From assembly GCA_977006965.1 (NCBI GenBank), contig OZ345372.1, positions 124,001-188,000 of the forward strand: a stretch of DNA of 64,000 bases, in the 5' to 3' direction. The notes below the pieces were generated by a model. That model was given only the letters and a program-made list of their open reading frames with translations, was not told the DNA's origin and searched no databases. Each line of letters starts with the position of its first letter. Positions within the stretch are counted from its first letter, which is position 1. The translations under genes and the position numbers were made by a program. Positions 48,876 through 59,255 of this stretch are shown here, in pieces. Origin of the DNA: Phymatolithon calcareum. Taxonomy: Eukaryota; Rhodophyta; Florideophyceae; Hapalidiales.

Positions 48876-50141
48876 TCAAGAGGCAGTAGAGCCGATAAGA
48901 AAGGGCTTCATTAAAGCTCTCGTGAGAGCACTTGAGCTCCTTGAGGCCGCGGTACTTGGGGCCCTTGCCCTTGATGAGCGTTCGGCCTCCACGGCCCTTT
49001 CTCGGTGCGCTCGATGTGTCCTTCTCTTAGCACTACGCGCCCTCCGGCGAGGGTACCAACGGTCTATAGGTTCGCCGCGCTTCCCTATGGAGCTGCTTCC
49101 GTCCGACCGGGAACCGGACCCCGACGAGGAGGAGTCCTCCGACGAGCTCCGAGAGCCGTCACGCGACCCGAGCTCCATTTGGAGCGAAAAGAGATTGGGC
49201 TCACCACTGACCGTTTTCTGGTTGTTGTCGATGTAACGGCGTCCCGTCCTAGACGCCGGTTTCGCCTCGTAGAGGTGACGAGTTTCAACTTGATCCTTGA
49301 ACGCAGCCAGTTCGGCCAGCACGGCGGAGACCCGCCCGTCAACAGACGCGACTGCGTCATGAGTGGCGAAATGAGTCGTTCGCTGAGCGAGGCGTCCTTC
49401 TATCTCCAAGGTCATGGATTGCATGATATTTTCTTGTATGACAGCGGAGCGGCCTTGGATTGCCTCGGGCAGCTTGGCATCGATCGCCGCATTGACCGTC
49501 TCTTCGATCGTCGACGGAAGCTCCCTCATTTGGGAAGAAAGCTGCGCGATCGCGGCCACCAGGTCTTCGGTGTTTCCGCGAGCGACCACATTGGACTCGG
49601 CCTTCCCGATCCTTCCACGAGCTGCATCCAGCTCCGATCGGGGGACTCCGGTGTCCGACCGATCACGATTTGTATTTCCCGGGACGTTGGCACTAACTTG
49701 AGCGGTGGCGCCTTCATCGCTCCGAGGGGCATCTTGAGATGACCTCAGGCCTGGACGGTCGGCTGGCGCACTGGCAGATGTCTCCACCGGCGCCAATCGC
49801 GGCCCAACGAGCGTAGGGTCAAAGTTGCCGCGGGCCGACCACATAGACGAATCGTCTTCGTCGTCAAGGGCGCCACGCGGTACCGACGCTGGCCGAACAG
49901 GGGCCGAAGTGGGTATAGCGGCTGATCGGCCGTACCGAGCGTCGATCTGTTTAGCCCGCAGCTGAGAAGCTCTGGTGGAGCAAGTTCGGAGACCCTCGTC
50001 GGTCATGTTGGCTAGCAAGAATGAGGAGATCTGCGTTCCTTGTTTTCCCCAGTGCTTGTGGTCTTGGTAAGGCAGATCTTCCGTAGGATCGCGAGCAGTT
50101 GCGAACCGTTCTAAGTCGGGAGACCACTTGTGGTAGTGCAT
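48876..50141 (-). CDS. hypothetical coiled-coil protein with Ser/Arg-rich C terminus
   Basis: 421 codons, intact. Basic N-terminal region, disordered Pro/Ser middle, predicted coiled coil around residues 210-290 (DLVAAIAQLSSQMRELPSTI, later GRVSAVLAELAAFKDQVETR), then a Ser/Gly/Arg-rich tail. The layout is Gag- or ORF1-like, but no nucleic-acid-binding zinc knuckle is visible. It faces the ORFs at 47.2-48.6 kb tail to tail. Confidence 0.45.
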   Translation of the reverse strand: MHYHKWSPDLERFATARDPTEDLPYQDHKHWGKQGTQISSFLLANMTDEGLRTCSTRASQLRAKQIDARYGRSAAIPTSAPVRPASVPRGALDDEDDSSMWSARGNFDPTLVGPRLAPVETSASAPADRPGLRSSQDAPRSDEGATAQVSANVPGNTNRDRSDTGVPRSELDAARGRIGKAESNVVARGNTEDLVAAIAQLSSQMRELPSTIEETVNAAIDAKLPEAIQGRSAVIQENIMQSMTLEIEGRLAQRTTHFATHDAVASVDGRVSAVLAELAAFKDQVETRHLYEAKPASRTGRRYIDNNQKTVSGEPNLFSLQMELGSRDGSRSSSEDSSSSGSGSRSDGSSSIGKRGEPIDRWYPRRRARSAKRRTHRAHRERAVEAERSSRARAPSTAASRSSSALTRALMKPFLIGSTAS

Positions 50142-50711
50142 ATCGGCGGATCGACGCCACTAAGTAGTTTGGGAACAGTTGACCGTTGAGGCGGTGCAAG
50201 GCTCCAGCGAGTGGCCTCTCCCGATGGAGGATAGTGGCAAAGCAAACAAAAAACACACACACGGACTTGAGGTCAAATCGCAAGAGGACACCAATATCCG
50301 TACGCAGACAAAGGGGCGAGGGTCCTAGGACCGAGGCTTGACCGACGGCGCAGAGTCGAGGTCGTACGCGAGGCCTTCCCTGAGGCGAAAGATCCGCAAA
50401 GGTTGGAACTGGAAACGGTCGATCTGGACCAAACACAGGTTGCCCGTTTTACTGAGGGCCGGCGGCTAAAGCACGCCATATACTACCAAATCGTTCTTAT
50501 CATACTAGAAGTAAACCTAAAGGGAGTGGGCGACAGAGTCCAGGGCCCGGTGTGTAAGCCCATGTGGGCTGTAATGGTCGGGGAAAAGCAAGGCCTCAGG
50601 GCCACCCATCCATACTACTACATCTTGTGACGGAGCTGTGGAATTAACATCGGTCCGGCGAGTATACCCCTTAATCACGAGTGTGAGCTCGAGATATCTC
50701 AGAATGATACC
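50142..50711. other. GC-rich flank, no gene recognised
   Basis: No motif identified. A CACTAACCCATTCGGGG sequence at 50727 could be a CACTA-type end of the neighbouring transposon, but no partner was found. Confidence 0.3.
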
Positions 50712-51260
50712 TCAACCGACTTGTGCACTAACCCATTCGGGGAGGAAACCCCCCTTTCTCGTCAAAGGGATGAAACAACATCCCTGTAGATGTGTAAAAT
50801 TCGAGCAATACATCTGGCCAAGAGAATCGAGACTACAGCATTGAAAGAAACAGTTGCGCAAGGCCGGAACACGCCATGTGGTAGCATCAAAGTCAGCAAT
50901 TGAAAAGTTTGAAATTTGAGATACACGGAAGAGAGTTCCGTGAGCCACAGGACTGGGGAGAATTGAAAAGCATGGTCGCACTACTGCGAAAAAGCTCGAT
51001 TCAGAAGTTGGGTTTTCAATCGAAAAAACTCTCGACGCACCACAAAGTGGGTACATAGTTGCTAGAGCTACGTTCCGCTGCATTACTTTGCAAGACGAAC
51101 AGATAGTGGGAGCTGGAGTCGTTAGTGGCGACGGTGAGAGTCTCGACAATATCACCTTTGCTTAGCGTTGAAGATGGAAGCTCGCTTGATATTGATTTTG
51201 TAACGACGGCGGATTTCCAGAGAATATAATCAAGCAGTCGTTCGGAAAGGAAACGCTTTA

Positions 51261-52319
51261 TCAATGAAAGATCCTCTGCATCCGATGCCGATGAACGTTC
51301 AGCATTCGAAACATCTCCACCAGCACCTGGGTTCTATTGCGCATTTTCCATACAGAGTTCGGCCAAGACGCCATCAACAGTTTCGAAATCACAGATTTGC
51401 CCTGGGTAGACAGCTCGTTAAGGATACAGAAATTAATGTACGGAAGAACCATCTTCAGCTTCATGGCATAGTCGTGTACATCTGCATTCATTAACGCTTG
51501 GCGTCCAAAAAGAAGACGGAAGCACGAAAACCGTGCTCTATTATTCACAGTAGGATTTAGTGATGCCGAAATGGAAAGGAGACCTTGCCAATCGCCAAAG
51601 TTCGAGCTTTCCATTGCTTGTAAATGTGAATCTTTCTTGTTTGATGACCGAATAGCACGTTTTCATTCCTGGTGGCTATTCTCCAGCAGAAGCTCTCCGA
51701 ATGAACAGACATGCCCGAGCATTGGAAGGGTTGTTGAAATAAGCTCGCGAAGCCTGTGGACATTTGGTTTGTCTACTGTCTTCTTTGCAAGATTGCAGAG
51801 TGCTTGCTCACGATTGAAAAGGGCTTTGCGCGCACTGCTGCATGTCCCATCTTCGAGAGCGAGTGCATCCTCGTTGTTCATGCTGCAGATAGATTCGATT
51901 TTTTGGACGTGGTCGTCAACGAGATTTTTCATTTTCAGTAGGTAAGTGGTACTAAAATTTTCGTCAAATGTTTGTACGTCTTGAGTACTGTCACGGTGAG
52001 GATTGCGCTTGAACCAAAATGTCGTAATTATCCGTGACGCCGACCACACTATTTCAACAGAAGCTCTGCACTTCTTGTGTGCAACTGAAGAGCTATCGGG
52101 ACTTTGCATTGCAGAAAACGCTGTGGAAAAGGCATGAGGGGCCACAAGACTGACTGAGTAGAGCTCCGACATCATCATTCCATGGAGCTTTTTCGCCTCT
52201 ACATTCAAAAGTCGGTTCTGTTTCGGTAGGCTGCACTCCCGAGCATTCCGAGTACTAGCCCTTCGAACATCTCCCTGGATTGTGCAGTAGGGAGCATTCT
52301 GATGCCTAGGTTGATACAA
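51261..52319 (-). pseudogene. C-terminal part of the CMC-like transposase
   Basis: Helical, Cys/His-containing segments without distinct catalytic motifs, continuous in order with 52205-53989. One frame is 218 codons, the next 117. Confidence 0.4.
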
Positions 52320-53989
52320 TCTCGAACATGTCCAGTAAAAAGGTGATCAGGGGCTACAAAACAGGCGTTGTATGGATCAAGAGAGCAGGGCACGACGAGA
52401 CTCCTTTCCATAAATAATGGGATTCGTGTTTGGCCTTCCATAATCCTCGACCTTATGTAGTGCAGCGCAAGGCTCGATCTGTCCGGCTCAAACTGTAACC
52501 CAATCAGTCGGCATGTCTCAGCACCAGGGCTGCAATCCCTGATGGCTTGCTGCTGAAAAAAACATCGCCGAAATGCCGAACGAAAACCATCGCTCGTCCT
52601 TCCTGTATATCGACTACCCACGATTCTGGCCGATCGTCGAATGCATCGGCATAGATGGCAGCAAGCAGCAGCGTTATGTCTCACAATATCGAGAGCAGAA
52701 TTTATAGCTGGCGTGTCGCCGATAAAACCGACCAAATCCGGAAAAATTCTTCTCCGCTTCCCTGAAGCGTCAAAATCAACGAATCCATCGGTCATTCCTG
52801 CCAAAATGTCATCTGAAATTTTTCGAAGCACTACTTCGCTTTTAACACCGGGAGGAGTTAGGCTTACCACACGCACGTCGTTGGGGGTGCGGTTGCAAGT
52901 CGGTGGTAGGTTTAAAAAGAGCAGATAGATACCATCTCCGGAGGCTTCCGTTCCGTCTTGTACTTGAAATCCGTCCCAAAAGAGTAAAAACCTGTAAACG
53001 AAGTACGGCTCGCCCGTGCCTAGAGTCCCGAAGCTACTAACAGGGGAATAGCGTTGAGGACTCCTGTAACCAGGGTGCGTCACGAGGAGAAGAAGACCCT
53101 TCCCGTAGACGAACTTATGAGGGGAACCTGATATTGGTTGGCGACAATACGGATAGAGGTCATTGGGAAAATTCTGCGTTCCGCGTGGTTGGGTATCGAC
53201 ATCCGATCCACCAGGAATCCACAGAACGTGCAAGCTTCGTTCCTCCGCCTCCGTCCAAAATCGGTTCACCAGAAGAATTCGAGAAACCTTGTCCGCACTC
53301 GTGAGCACACCATTGCTTCCGGTGCTCGATGAAAGCTCGGAACGGGGACACAGCAAAGACACGATATCTCCCGGCTTGATTAGGGGTTTCTCCCAGTCTC
53401 GCCATGCTTCTGCCATCTGCCGCTTTCTTCGGTCTAGGAGAGCCTTCCTACGCCGTATTATCTCCTTAAGCTCCGCCTTTGTACGGACCACCCCGTCCTC
53501 GTCGTCGTCCCCTGCGTTTTCTTCATTTTCCCCTGCTAGAAGCTCTGAAAATGTTGAAGACACAGCGTCAGTCGGCGACGTATACGACACGAATTCGAAA
53601 AGATCCCTGATTTGGCAGTCACGCATCGACAACGTGTTAGGAATGGTCATTTCCAAGTCGGCTGCACCTCGACGAACCTCATGACGCACTGTCCATATGT
53701 TTAGAATTTTTCCCTGAATCTGAGGTTGGCCTGAAGGACTTTTCTGTGGATCAAAATATCTCTCAAAGGCTTCATCAAGCCTTTCCCTGATTGTCAAGGT
53801 CAATGCAACAGTGTCTCCGGCCTCCGCCATTGTAGCTGGTGGAAAAGTGCTATCGAACGCATCAATAGTGATACTTTTTGGGCTTCCGTAAAACCAATCC
53901 CTTGCAGCAATTAGCGGGATAATATCAATGCATTCGGAGCTCGATACACGAGGAATTGTTGAAAATAAACCCTGTTGTTGTTGGAACAC
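52205..53989 (-). CDS. CMC-like transposase catalytic region
   Basis: 594 codons. YFVYRFLLFWDGFQVQDGT has an Asp in the WDG context of the first catalytic Asp. LVGFIGDTPAINSALDIVRH then CCHLCRC has the second Asp followed by a Cys-rich site, as in CMC/Plavaka transposases. VVPCSLDPYNACFVAPDHLF resembles their late domain. A coiled, basic stretch (IIRRRKALLDRRKRQMAEAW) precedes. The third acidic residue was not assigned. The family call is by pattern and could be another DDE superfamily. Confidence 0.5.
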   Translation of the reverse strand: MFQQQQGLFSTIPRVSSSECIDIIPLIAARDWFYGSPKSITIDAFDSTFPPATMAEAGDTVALTLTIRERLDEAFERYFDPQKSPSGQPQIQGKILNIWTVRHEVRRGAADLEMTIPNTLSMRDCQIRDLFEFVSYTSPTDAVSSTFSELLAGENEENAGDDDEDGVVRTKAELKEIIRRRKALLDRRKRQMAEAWRDWEKPLIKPGDIVSLLCPRSELSSSTGSNGVLTSADKVSRILLVNRFWTEAEERSLHVLWIPGGSDVDTQPRGTQNFPNDLYPYCRQPISGSPHKFVYGKGLLLLVTHPGYRSPQRYSPVSSFGTLGTGEPYFVYRFLLFWDGFQVQDGTEASGDGIYLLFLNLPPTCNRTPNDVRVVSLTPPGVKSEVVLRKISDDILAGMTDGFVDFDASGKRRRIFPDLVGFIGDTPAINSALDIVRHNAAACCHLCRCIRRSARIVGSRYTGRTSDGFRSAFRRCFFQQQAIRDCSPGAETCRLIGLQFEPDRSSLALHYIRSRIMEGQTRIPLFMERSLVVPCSLDPYNACFVAPDHLFTGHVRDCINLGIRMLPTAQSREMFEGLVLGMLGSAAYRNRTDF

Positions 53990-54819
53990 GAGGCTCGTTC
54001 GCCATATTGCATCGAAGACACGTGGGGTAGCGATGTCCTCTCGAGCGTACTCGCTGGGTGTACAGTCCTTAGCGAAATTATTGGATTTGCGCCGTTTGTA
54101 ACTCTGTTCGTCTTCGCACCTCCTTTACGTAGATCCACGGACTCAAGGTGATGAAAACTTCTCACAGATTGGCAACGGAACAAAATAGGTTTCATTTTCT
54201 TGTATATCGTGGAGTAGTGTGGAAGGTATGAAGCAGTAGGGGCTGCTGAGACTCTAGTGCTGTCCATGAGTAGCTTATCATGCCACCCTGAACATCCGTC
54301 ACGAACCAAGGCGTTCAAAAATAAACGAAGGGACTGATATTGCTCTTTTGTGTACCGCTGATTGCCACATGTCATTAATGGAGCCCACAATACGCGCCAG
54401 TTCGTGACAGGCGGTGAGAGTGTAATTGCCACATCCGACGTGAGAAGCACCGCTGATGTCAAACTCCTTTCGGTTTCCCCAATACCCTCGTCACCGTTGA
54501 AATCGGTACTACTCCCCACACGGGCATCAGGTACAGATAAACCGCCCTCGTGGTTGTCATCTGCCAACAATGATGGGAGCTCACCAATAAAAGATGGGTC
54601 TCCGAAAATTGGTTCTGTACTTCGCTCCGAGGCTAGGTGCTCTCGATCTCGAACGGTGATAAATTGATCATCCATGTCGAGAATCTCTAGGCTCTTCCTC
54701 TCATCTTCATTTTCGACGACAGATTGACCCACGTGCTCTCCGGGGCGAAATGGCACGTTTGGAATACTATTGAAGCGGTGGCGACTCCGGCGTCGCCGCT
54801 TCTTCGAGATCGGCATCAA
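53911..54819 (-). CDS. N-terminal part of the CMC-like transposase
   Basis: 302 codons, starting with a basic segment (KKRRRRSRHRFN) that could be a nuclear signal, then an acidic region and a helical part (RYTKEQYQSLRLFLNAL). It overlaps the next frame at 53911-53989, where a frameshift joins the two. Confidence 0.4.
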   Translation of the reverse strand: MMPISKKRRRRSRHRFNSIPNVPFRPGEHVGQSVVENEDERKSLEILDMDDQFITVRDREHLASERSTEPIFGDPSFIGELPSLLADDNHEGGLSVPDARVGSSTDFNGDEGIGETERSLTSAVLLTSDVAITLSPPVTNWRVLWAPLMTCGNQRYTKEQYQSLRLFLNALVRDGCSGWHDKLLMDSTRVSAAPTASYLPHYSTIYKKMKPILFRCQSVRSFHHLESVDLRKGGAKTNRVTNGANPIISLRTVHPASTLERTSLPHVSSMQYGERASCSNNNRVYFQQFLVYRAPNALILSR

Positions 54820-55276
54820 GAAGATTTGATAAACGGCGTGCCTAAGGAAACGAAGAGCTGTTTCGAGCTCGGAAATAAAAAGGGTAATTGAGTCACAGAT
54901 CGCTTGATTTGATCTGCTTAAAGTGTTGTGGACCTTCCAACTAAGGCTTGAGTGCGTCGATCCACCTACAACGCCCTTTGTCCTAGGGTCGTCGTCGATT
55001 TATTCTCGGACCTATATTCCCCGTCATTGATTATAGGATATCTTCCAAGCTATTTTAATGTTCTGAACGTTGAAGCAATGGTTCAGTTGGTCGTATTTTC
55101 ATCATTTACATTTCCAGCTCCTTAACCAGCTGAAGATGAACACTTATAAATGTACAAATGTAAATTAACGTGACGTATGAGTACCTTCAAGGATATGATC
55201 ATGTGTACTAATCATCAAAGGTAATGAAACTACGCGCCGCCAGCGTAGCTTCTCGGCCGCCCAAAGTAGGATCAAG
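54820..55276. other. divergent spacer, no gene seen
   Basis: AT-rich DNA between the transposase (-) and the ORF at 55408 (+). TATTTTAATGTTCTGAACGT near 55052 recurs as TATTTTAACGTTCTCAGACG near 56610. Confidence 0.4.
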
Positions 55277-55326
55277 GGGAGAGATCTTTGATCATGCCGT
55301 CGGCGGCATGATCAAAGATCTCTCCC
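55277..55326. repeat. perfect palindrome, 23-bp arms, 4-base loop
   Basis: Left arm 55277-55299, loop TCGG 55300-55303, right arm 55304-55326, all 23 pairs matching. The stem contains AGATCTTTGATCATGCC. It lies about 80 bp before the ORF at 55408. Confidence 0.95.
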
Positions 55327-55407
55327 GTTGTCAACTTTTTGCTCAGATTGGCCTGGGGCGTGGTCGTCAAAATCTTTTCGCGGATCTCCCTGGGGGTTCT
55401 AAACAAG

Positions 55408-56253
55408 ATGAGCACTTCTGGACACCGTGACACACCAAATCGAAACCGTGGTCTCATAATTGCTCCTCGCTCGGTTCCTACACTTCCACAACATTATCAA
55501 CCCTACCCCCGACCAGGGACAAGCCCTCCTTTTGCTCAAGGGTATGTCTCTGGGATCGTAGATCTTCGTCGGTCACATTCTTTGCTCGCTCAACGCGTTG
55601 ATCAGCTCGGTGCGGATGTTCGGACGTCAATTTCTGCGTTAAAGACTTTCCGGAGCACTAAAGATCGAGATGTGCAGCTTGAGCGGGACGCCTACATCCT
55701 TCGAAGAACTACCAAGTTTGCGAGAACAAACATCGTTAAACTACTTCTTGCTCGCACCAAAGAAATGGTGAAGATTCCCCCTCAACTATGCGCAATGAAC
55801 TCTGTTCGGCAATCTATTGTTCATTCGAAGGCAATAGACTGCTCATTGCATGAGTTCCGCATTTTTGCAAGCGTTTGCTCTCGAAGTGCCAAGATTGCTT
55901 GCGATTTAGTTCCGTCGCAGTACTATGTCCTCAGTCTTCACGCAAGCAAAAACTCCGAGCTTCAGATAACGTTTCCAACCTACTCTGACTTCTGCACTGC
56001 CCTTGAAATCGACATAGAAACACGAAAAGCTGGCCTATATAGGGAAAAATCAGAAAAGGTGCATGTTCTCCGCGCTGTGCAAATTGTTGGAATCGAACAA
56101 GTCTGCGACGGAGAAGACAGATCTCAACCTAAACAAAGGCGAATATTCCCTGGCATAGGCGCTCCAAACAGTACGGAAAAAAAAAGTTCGTCGTTGTTTG
56201 CTTCAGCCGAACGCGACATGGACGGACCATACATGGGAATCTGGCTTTACTGA
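55408..56253 (+). CDS. hypothetical protein, probable companion ORF of the CMC-like element
   Basis: 281 codons from ATG 55408 (the frame is open from 55339). A disordered Pro-rich N terminus (TLPQHYQPYPRPGTSPPFAQ) is followed by a helical region with LAQRVDQLGADVRTSISALK and a globular-looking part (SQYYVLSLHASKNSELQITF). Family not recognised. It is divergent from the transposase and the palindrome lies between them. Open sequence continues in other frames to 56573 (LNDVQKNYLSSQLSG), suggesting a frameshifted tail. Confidence 0.45.
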   Translation: MSTSGHRDTPNRNRGLIIAPRSVPTLPQHYQPYPRPGTSPPFAQGYVSGIVDLRRSHSLLAQRVDQLGADVRTSISALKTFRSTKDRDVQLERDAYILRRTTKFARTNIVKLLLARTKEMVKIPPQLCAMNSVRQSIVHSKAIDCSLHEFRIFASVCSRSAKIACDLVPSQYYVLSLHASKNSELQITFPTYSDFCTALEIDIETRKAGLYREKSEKVHVLRAVQIVGIEQVCDGEDRSQPKQRRIFPGIGAPNSTEKKSSSLFASAERDMDGPYMGIWLY

Positions 56254-56639
56254 AAGCTCGGCCATACCTGACCACGCCCCTTCCACAAGACATAGAAATG
56301 TGCTAAATTCCTCGTCGATACCTTCTTCGGGAAGTTCTAGCCTCAATGATGTACAAAAAAACTACCTGTCTTCTCAATTGTCTGGAAGAAGACTACACAG
56401 GTAGAGATTGGGGTGGATCGCCTGATGAGTTCAGTTTAGGGCTTTTCAGGTGCTCCTTCCCTGCAGTTGTGCTACGGGGAAGACTCCTCACTACTTCGTG
56501 CCATAGAATTTTCACAAGTCCGCTTGGCATCAAGTTACTGGATGAGTTTGTTGTCTCACATTGCCCTGAATAGAGTTGTCAATTGATACCGGTAAAGCCC
56601 AAAAATTTATTTTAACGTTCTCAGACGTTGAATTGGTTC

Positions 56640-57510
56640 TGAATCCCAATTATACCTTTTCCAAGAACACCCTTTGTCGGAACAGCAAGGCAAGAGACGG
56701 TGCGGAGGTATGGCGATCTTCTCAGATTTGCTCATGTCAATGCTATCACCTACTGTACCGCTTGAGATCATACACAGTGTGCAGACCACCGATGATGGCA
56801 TACACGCTTCTGCAAACCAATTATCGCCGGTGACCCCCATGGATCGATACGCTTCGCTAAGTCTCGGCGGCACATCCGGTGGTAGCCGGAAGCGATCATG
56901 CGCGATGCCATTCAGGCGATGATCGTAATCACCAAAGACTGTCTGGGAGCCGCAACCAGTGGCACTCGAGGAGCAGCGTCGCACGCAGGATTCCCGCGCC
57001 GAGCCAAATCGTTCGACACAGTCTCGAGCGCAACGAGCGGCATTCGAGAAGCGGTCACGCACTGAGACACTCCCGTGCCAACGTAAGTCGCCCGACCCCT
57101 GGGCGCCACAACTCGTGGCCGCCTGGAAGAACCCTTAAGCACGTAACTACCGGGCCAGGACGTCTTCCGGATGCTTTCCATGCGACCCTCTCATTGGATT
57201 GCGCCACACGGCGCTACGTTGCGACAGGCCGAGACTCTGTGCGTCACATTCACAGGCGCATACACCCGGCGGTGGTTAAAAACGCAGCGCCACGCAGCGC
57301 AGAATCGAAAGCTTGCGCGACAGTCTCACCGGCGCACACAGTCGCCAGCAACTGCTTCAAAGTCCGAGCCTCGCCAACCGAAGTCCCTACATCAAGCCGG
57401 ACGCCGAAAAAACCTTGATCTCCGGCACAAGCATCGCAAGCTTGCAGAAGCGTTCACACGGAGGCACGCACTTCGTAACGTGCCTGAACCGAGACGTGAA
57501 CCGCGTGCCT
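56640..57510 (+). repeat. long direct repeat, copy 1
   Basis: Direct copy of 59250-60130 at roughly three-quarters identity. Shared landmarks are TTTGTCGGAACAGCAAGGC, GATGGCATACA, CCCATGGATCGATACGC and, at the end, GTGCCTGAACCGAGACGTGA. It contains degraded 81-bp units. Coding status unclear. Confidence 0.65.
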
Positions 57511-57825
57511 CGATCATTGTTTTCTTGCGTTATGTATCGCGGGAAACATATAACCGTTTGTCAAGGAAATATCCGATATTCAATTCAATGTGCTCGTCAC
57601 GGCTTCTACGGCAGAATGTCAGCCCCGGTAAACATTTGACGCTAATTTCCTGATCCGCTCGATTATGCGATTCGTGCAAACGACTTTGGTTTGCGATGGC
57701 GAGATAAAATAGAAGCGGGGAAGCTACAGAAGGGCACTTCTCACAAACAATGAAGGATCCAAGGGCTTCAGTCGCTGCATTCCTCGCTCTTGTGCCCAAT
57801 GGGCAGCTATATCAAATAGGCCTTG

Positions 57826-58095
57826 CTATCCAGCGGGAGATTTCGCAGAAAAAGGAACGTCGACTGCAAAGAGGATAGCAGGAACTTCAGCCCACGTGTT
57901 TGATACCCGGCTCATACGTTCGGCGAACTCATCCATGAAGATGTTGTAGAGGCTTGGGCTGAGGGGGGACACTTGCGGGACACCCCTGTTCACTAGAAAC
58001 CATTCTCTGTTCGCATCTCCAATTTTTTCCATCCAGAGTGGTGTCAAGAACTCCTCGGCCATTGCGCACACCTCCTTGGGCAGTATTTGTTTCAT
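57826..58095 (-). pseudogene. reverse transcriptase fragment, second LINE family
   Basis: Contains NRGVPQVSPLSPSLYNIFMD and ILFAVDV, corresponding to GVPQGSPLSP and FADD with the first Asp of the pair changed to Val. Only about 90 codons remain. Confidence 0.65.
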
Positions 58096-58589
58096 TCTGT
58101 TGGACAGTAAATGTCAGCTTGCGTTACCCTGCGGCGGTGTCAGTCAGCCCAAGAGAGAGTCCGGTGTTGATGTTGAGATCGATGACGTCGGGAAGTAACC
58201 GGCGATACACGTACTTCCTAGACCCGTTGCGCTTCGCGGAGGCATCTCTCCTGGCGAGCTCTGGGGTACGCACGGTGAGCCGACATGCAGCTGCGAACCG
58301 CAGTATCCACCACCCGCCACCACCGCGCGCGCAAGCGGTACAATCCCGTCATCAGCAGGAGGCCTTCTCAGGCGCCGTCCGCTTTTAGGCAGCTCCAGTC
58401 ATATGCTTGGTGTTTTGCAGGGGAGGTTCCATGGTTAAGCAATAGTTGATTTACTATCGAACGATGGATCTTTTCCTGCATCCTGCTATATACTGTGATT
58501 CTTTTTCGTTCTTCAGAGCCTTCGAACCCGCCGAATTTGCTCGTTACTTTAATTTGAACGCAATGGAATTTTTTTAGGAATCTAGATAC

Positions 58590-58980
58590 GAATGCATGTT
58601 TTCTGTGCCTCCTGAGCAGAGTGAGGGCGTCTTCAATAGCACCGGCAAATGAGTTTAGGTATTTAATGTCTGTTTTCTGTTGCTCCTGAAGAGACTTTGG
58701 GCTGTAGTACTGCGACCAAGAAATGAATTTAGAAACTAAATGCATGTTTTCTGTGTCTCCTGAACGAGCTTGGGGGTGACATTGATACGACGGACAAATA
58801 ATTTTAGTTGTTGATCCTGTGTTTTTTGCCTCTTTAGCGAATCTGAGCGCGGGATATGTACGACTGAGTTTCGCCACTGAGCGTATGTTTCTGTGCCTCC
58901 TGAGCGAACTTTTGGCGGAATTGGCGCAGTATTGATGCGGCAAATATTTTATGTTTTCTGTGCCTCCTCGACGGACTTTA
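58590..58980. repeat. degenerate tandem repeats of about 70 bp
   Basis: TTTTCTGTGCCTCCTGAGC variants begin near 58597, 58673, 58745, 58820, 58886 and 58953, giving six units of roughly 66-77 bp. Confidence 0.6.
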
Positions 58981-59081
58981 GGCGGTGCTGATATGGCCGA
59001 AAACTGAATTTATGGAGTGACAGTGGCGTACTTAAGAGAGCTATCGGACTTTTGCGGAGCATTGCCCCCTTCTGACACGTG

Positions 59082-59255
59082 CAATGTTCGCTCTCCGGGG
59101 CTTTGACCCCAGAGAGGCGAATATGCAATGTTCTCTCTCCGGTGTTTTGACCCACAAAAGCAAGTATGCAATGTGCTCTCTACGGGGCTTTGACCCCAGA
59201 GGAGCAACTATGCAATGTTCTCTCTCCTAGTTTTTGAACCCGCAAAAGCAATACC
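59082..59255. repeat. four 44-bp tandem repeats
   Basis: Unit begins GCAATGTTCTCTCTCCGGGG and continues CTTTGACCCCAGAG. Four copies run up to the edge of the long direct repeat, and another unit lies at about 60630-60673. Confidence 0.7.

Larger units (their letters stand above)
50712..54819 (-). mobile_element. CMC-like (Plavaka/EnSpm-type) DNA transposon, frameshifted
   Basis: A series of - strand frames covering about 4.1 kb: 54819-53911, 53989-52205, 52319-51663, 51614-51261, 51264-51016 and 51155-50712. Together they look like one large transposase broken by frameshifts or introns. Right and left termini are not established. Confidence 0.5.

Noticed and set aside
49005-49742. + strand frame of 245 codons in the GC-rich island
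   Set aside because: It lies opposite the 421-codon coiled-coil protein, whose composition is more protein-like. Treated as a shadow.
50727-50750. CACTA terminus of an EnSpm element
   Set aside because: The CACTA sequence stands alone; no inverted partner or 3-bp duplication was found near 54.8-56.6 kb.
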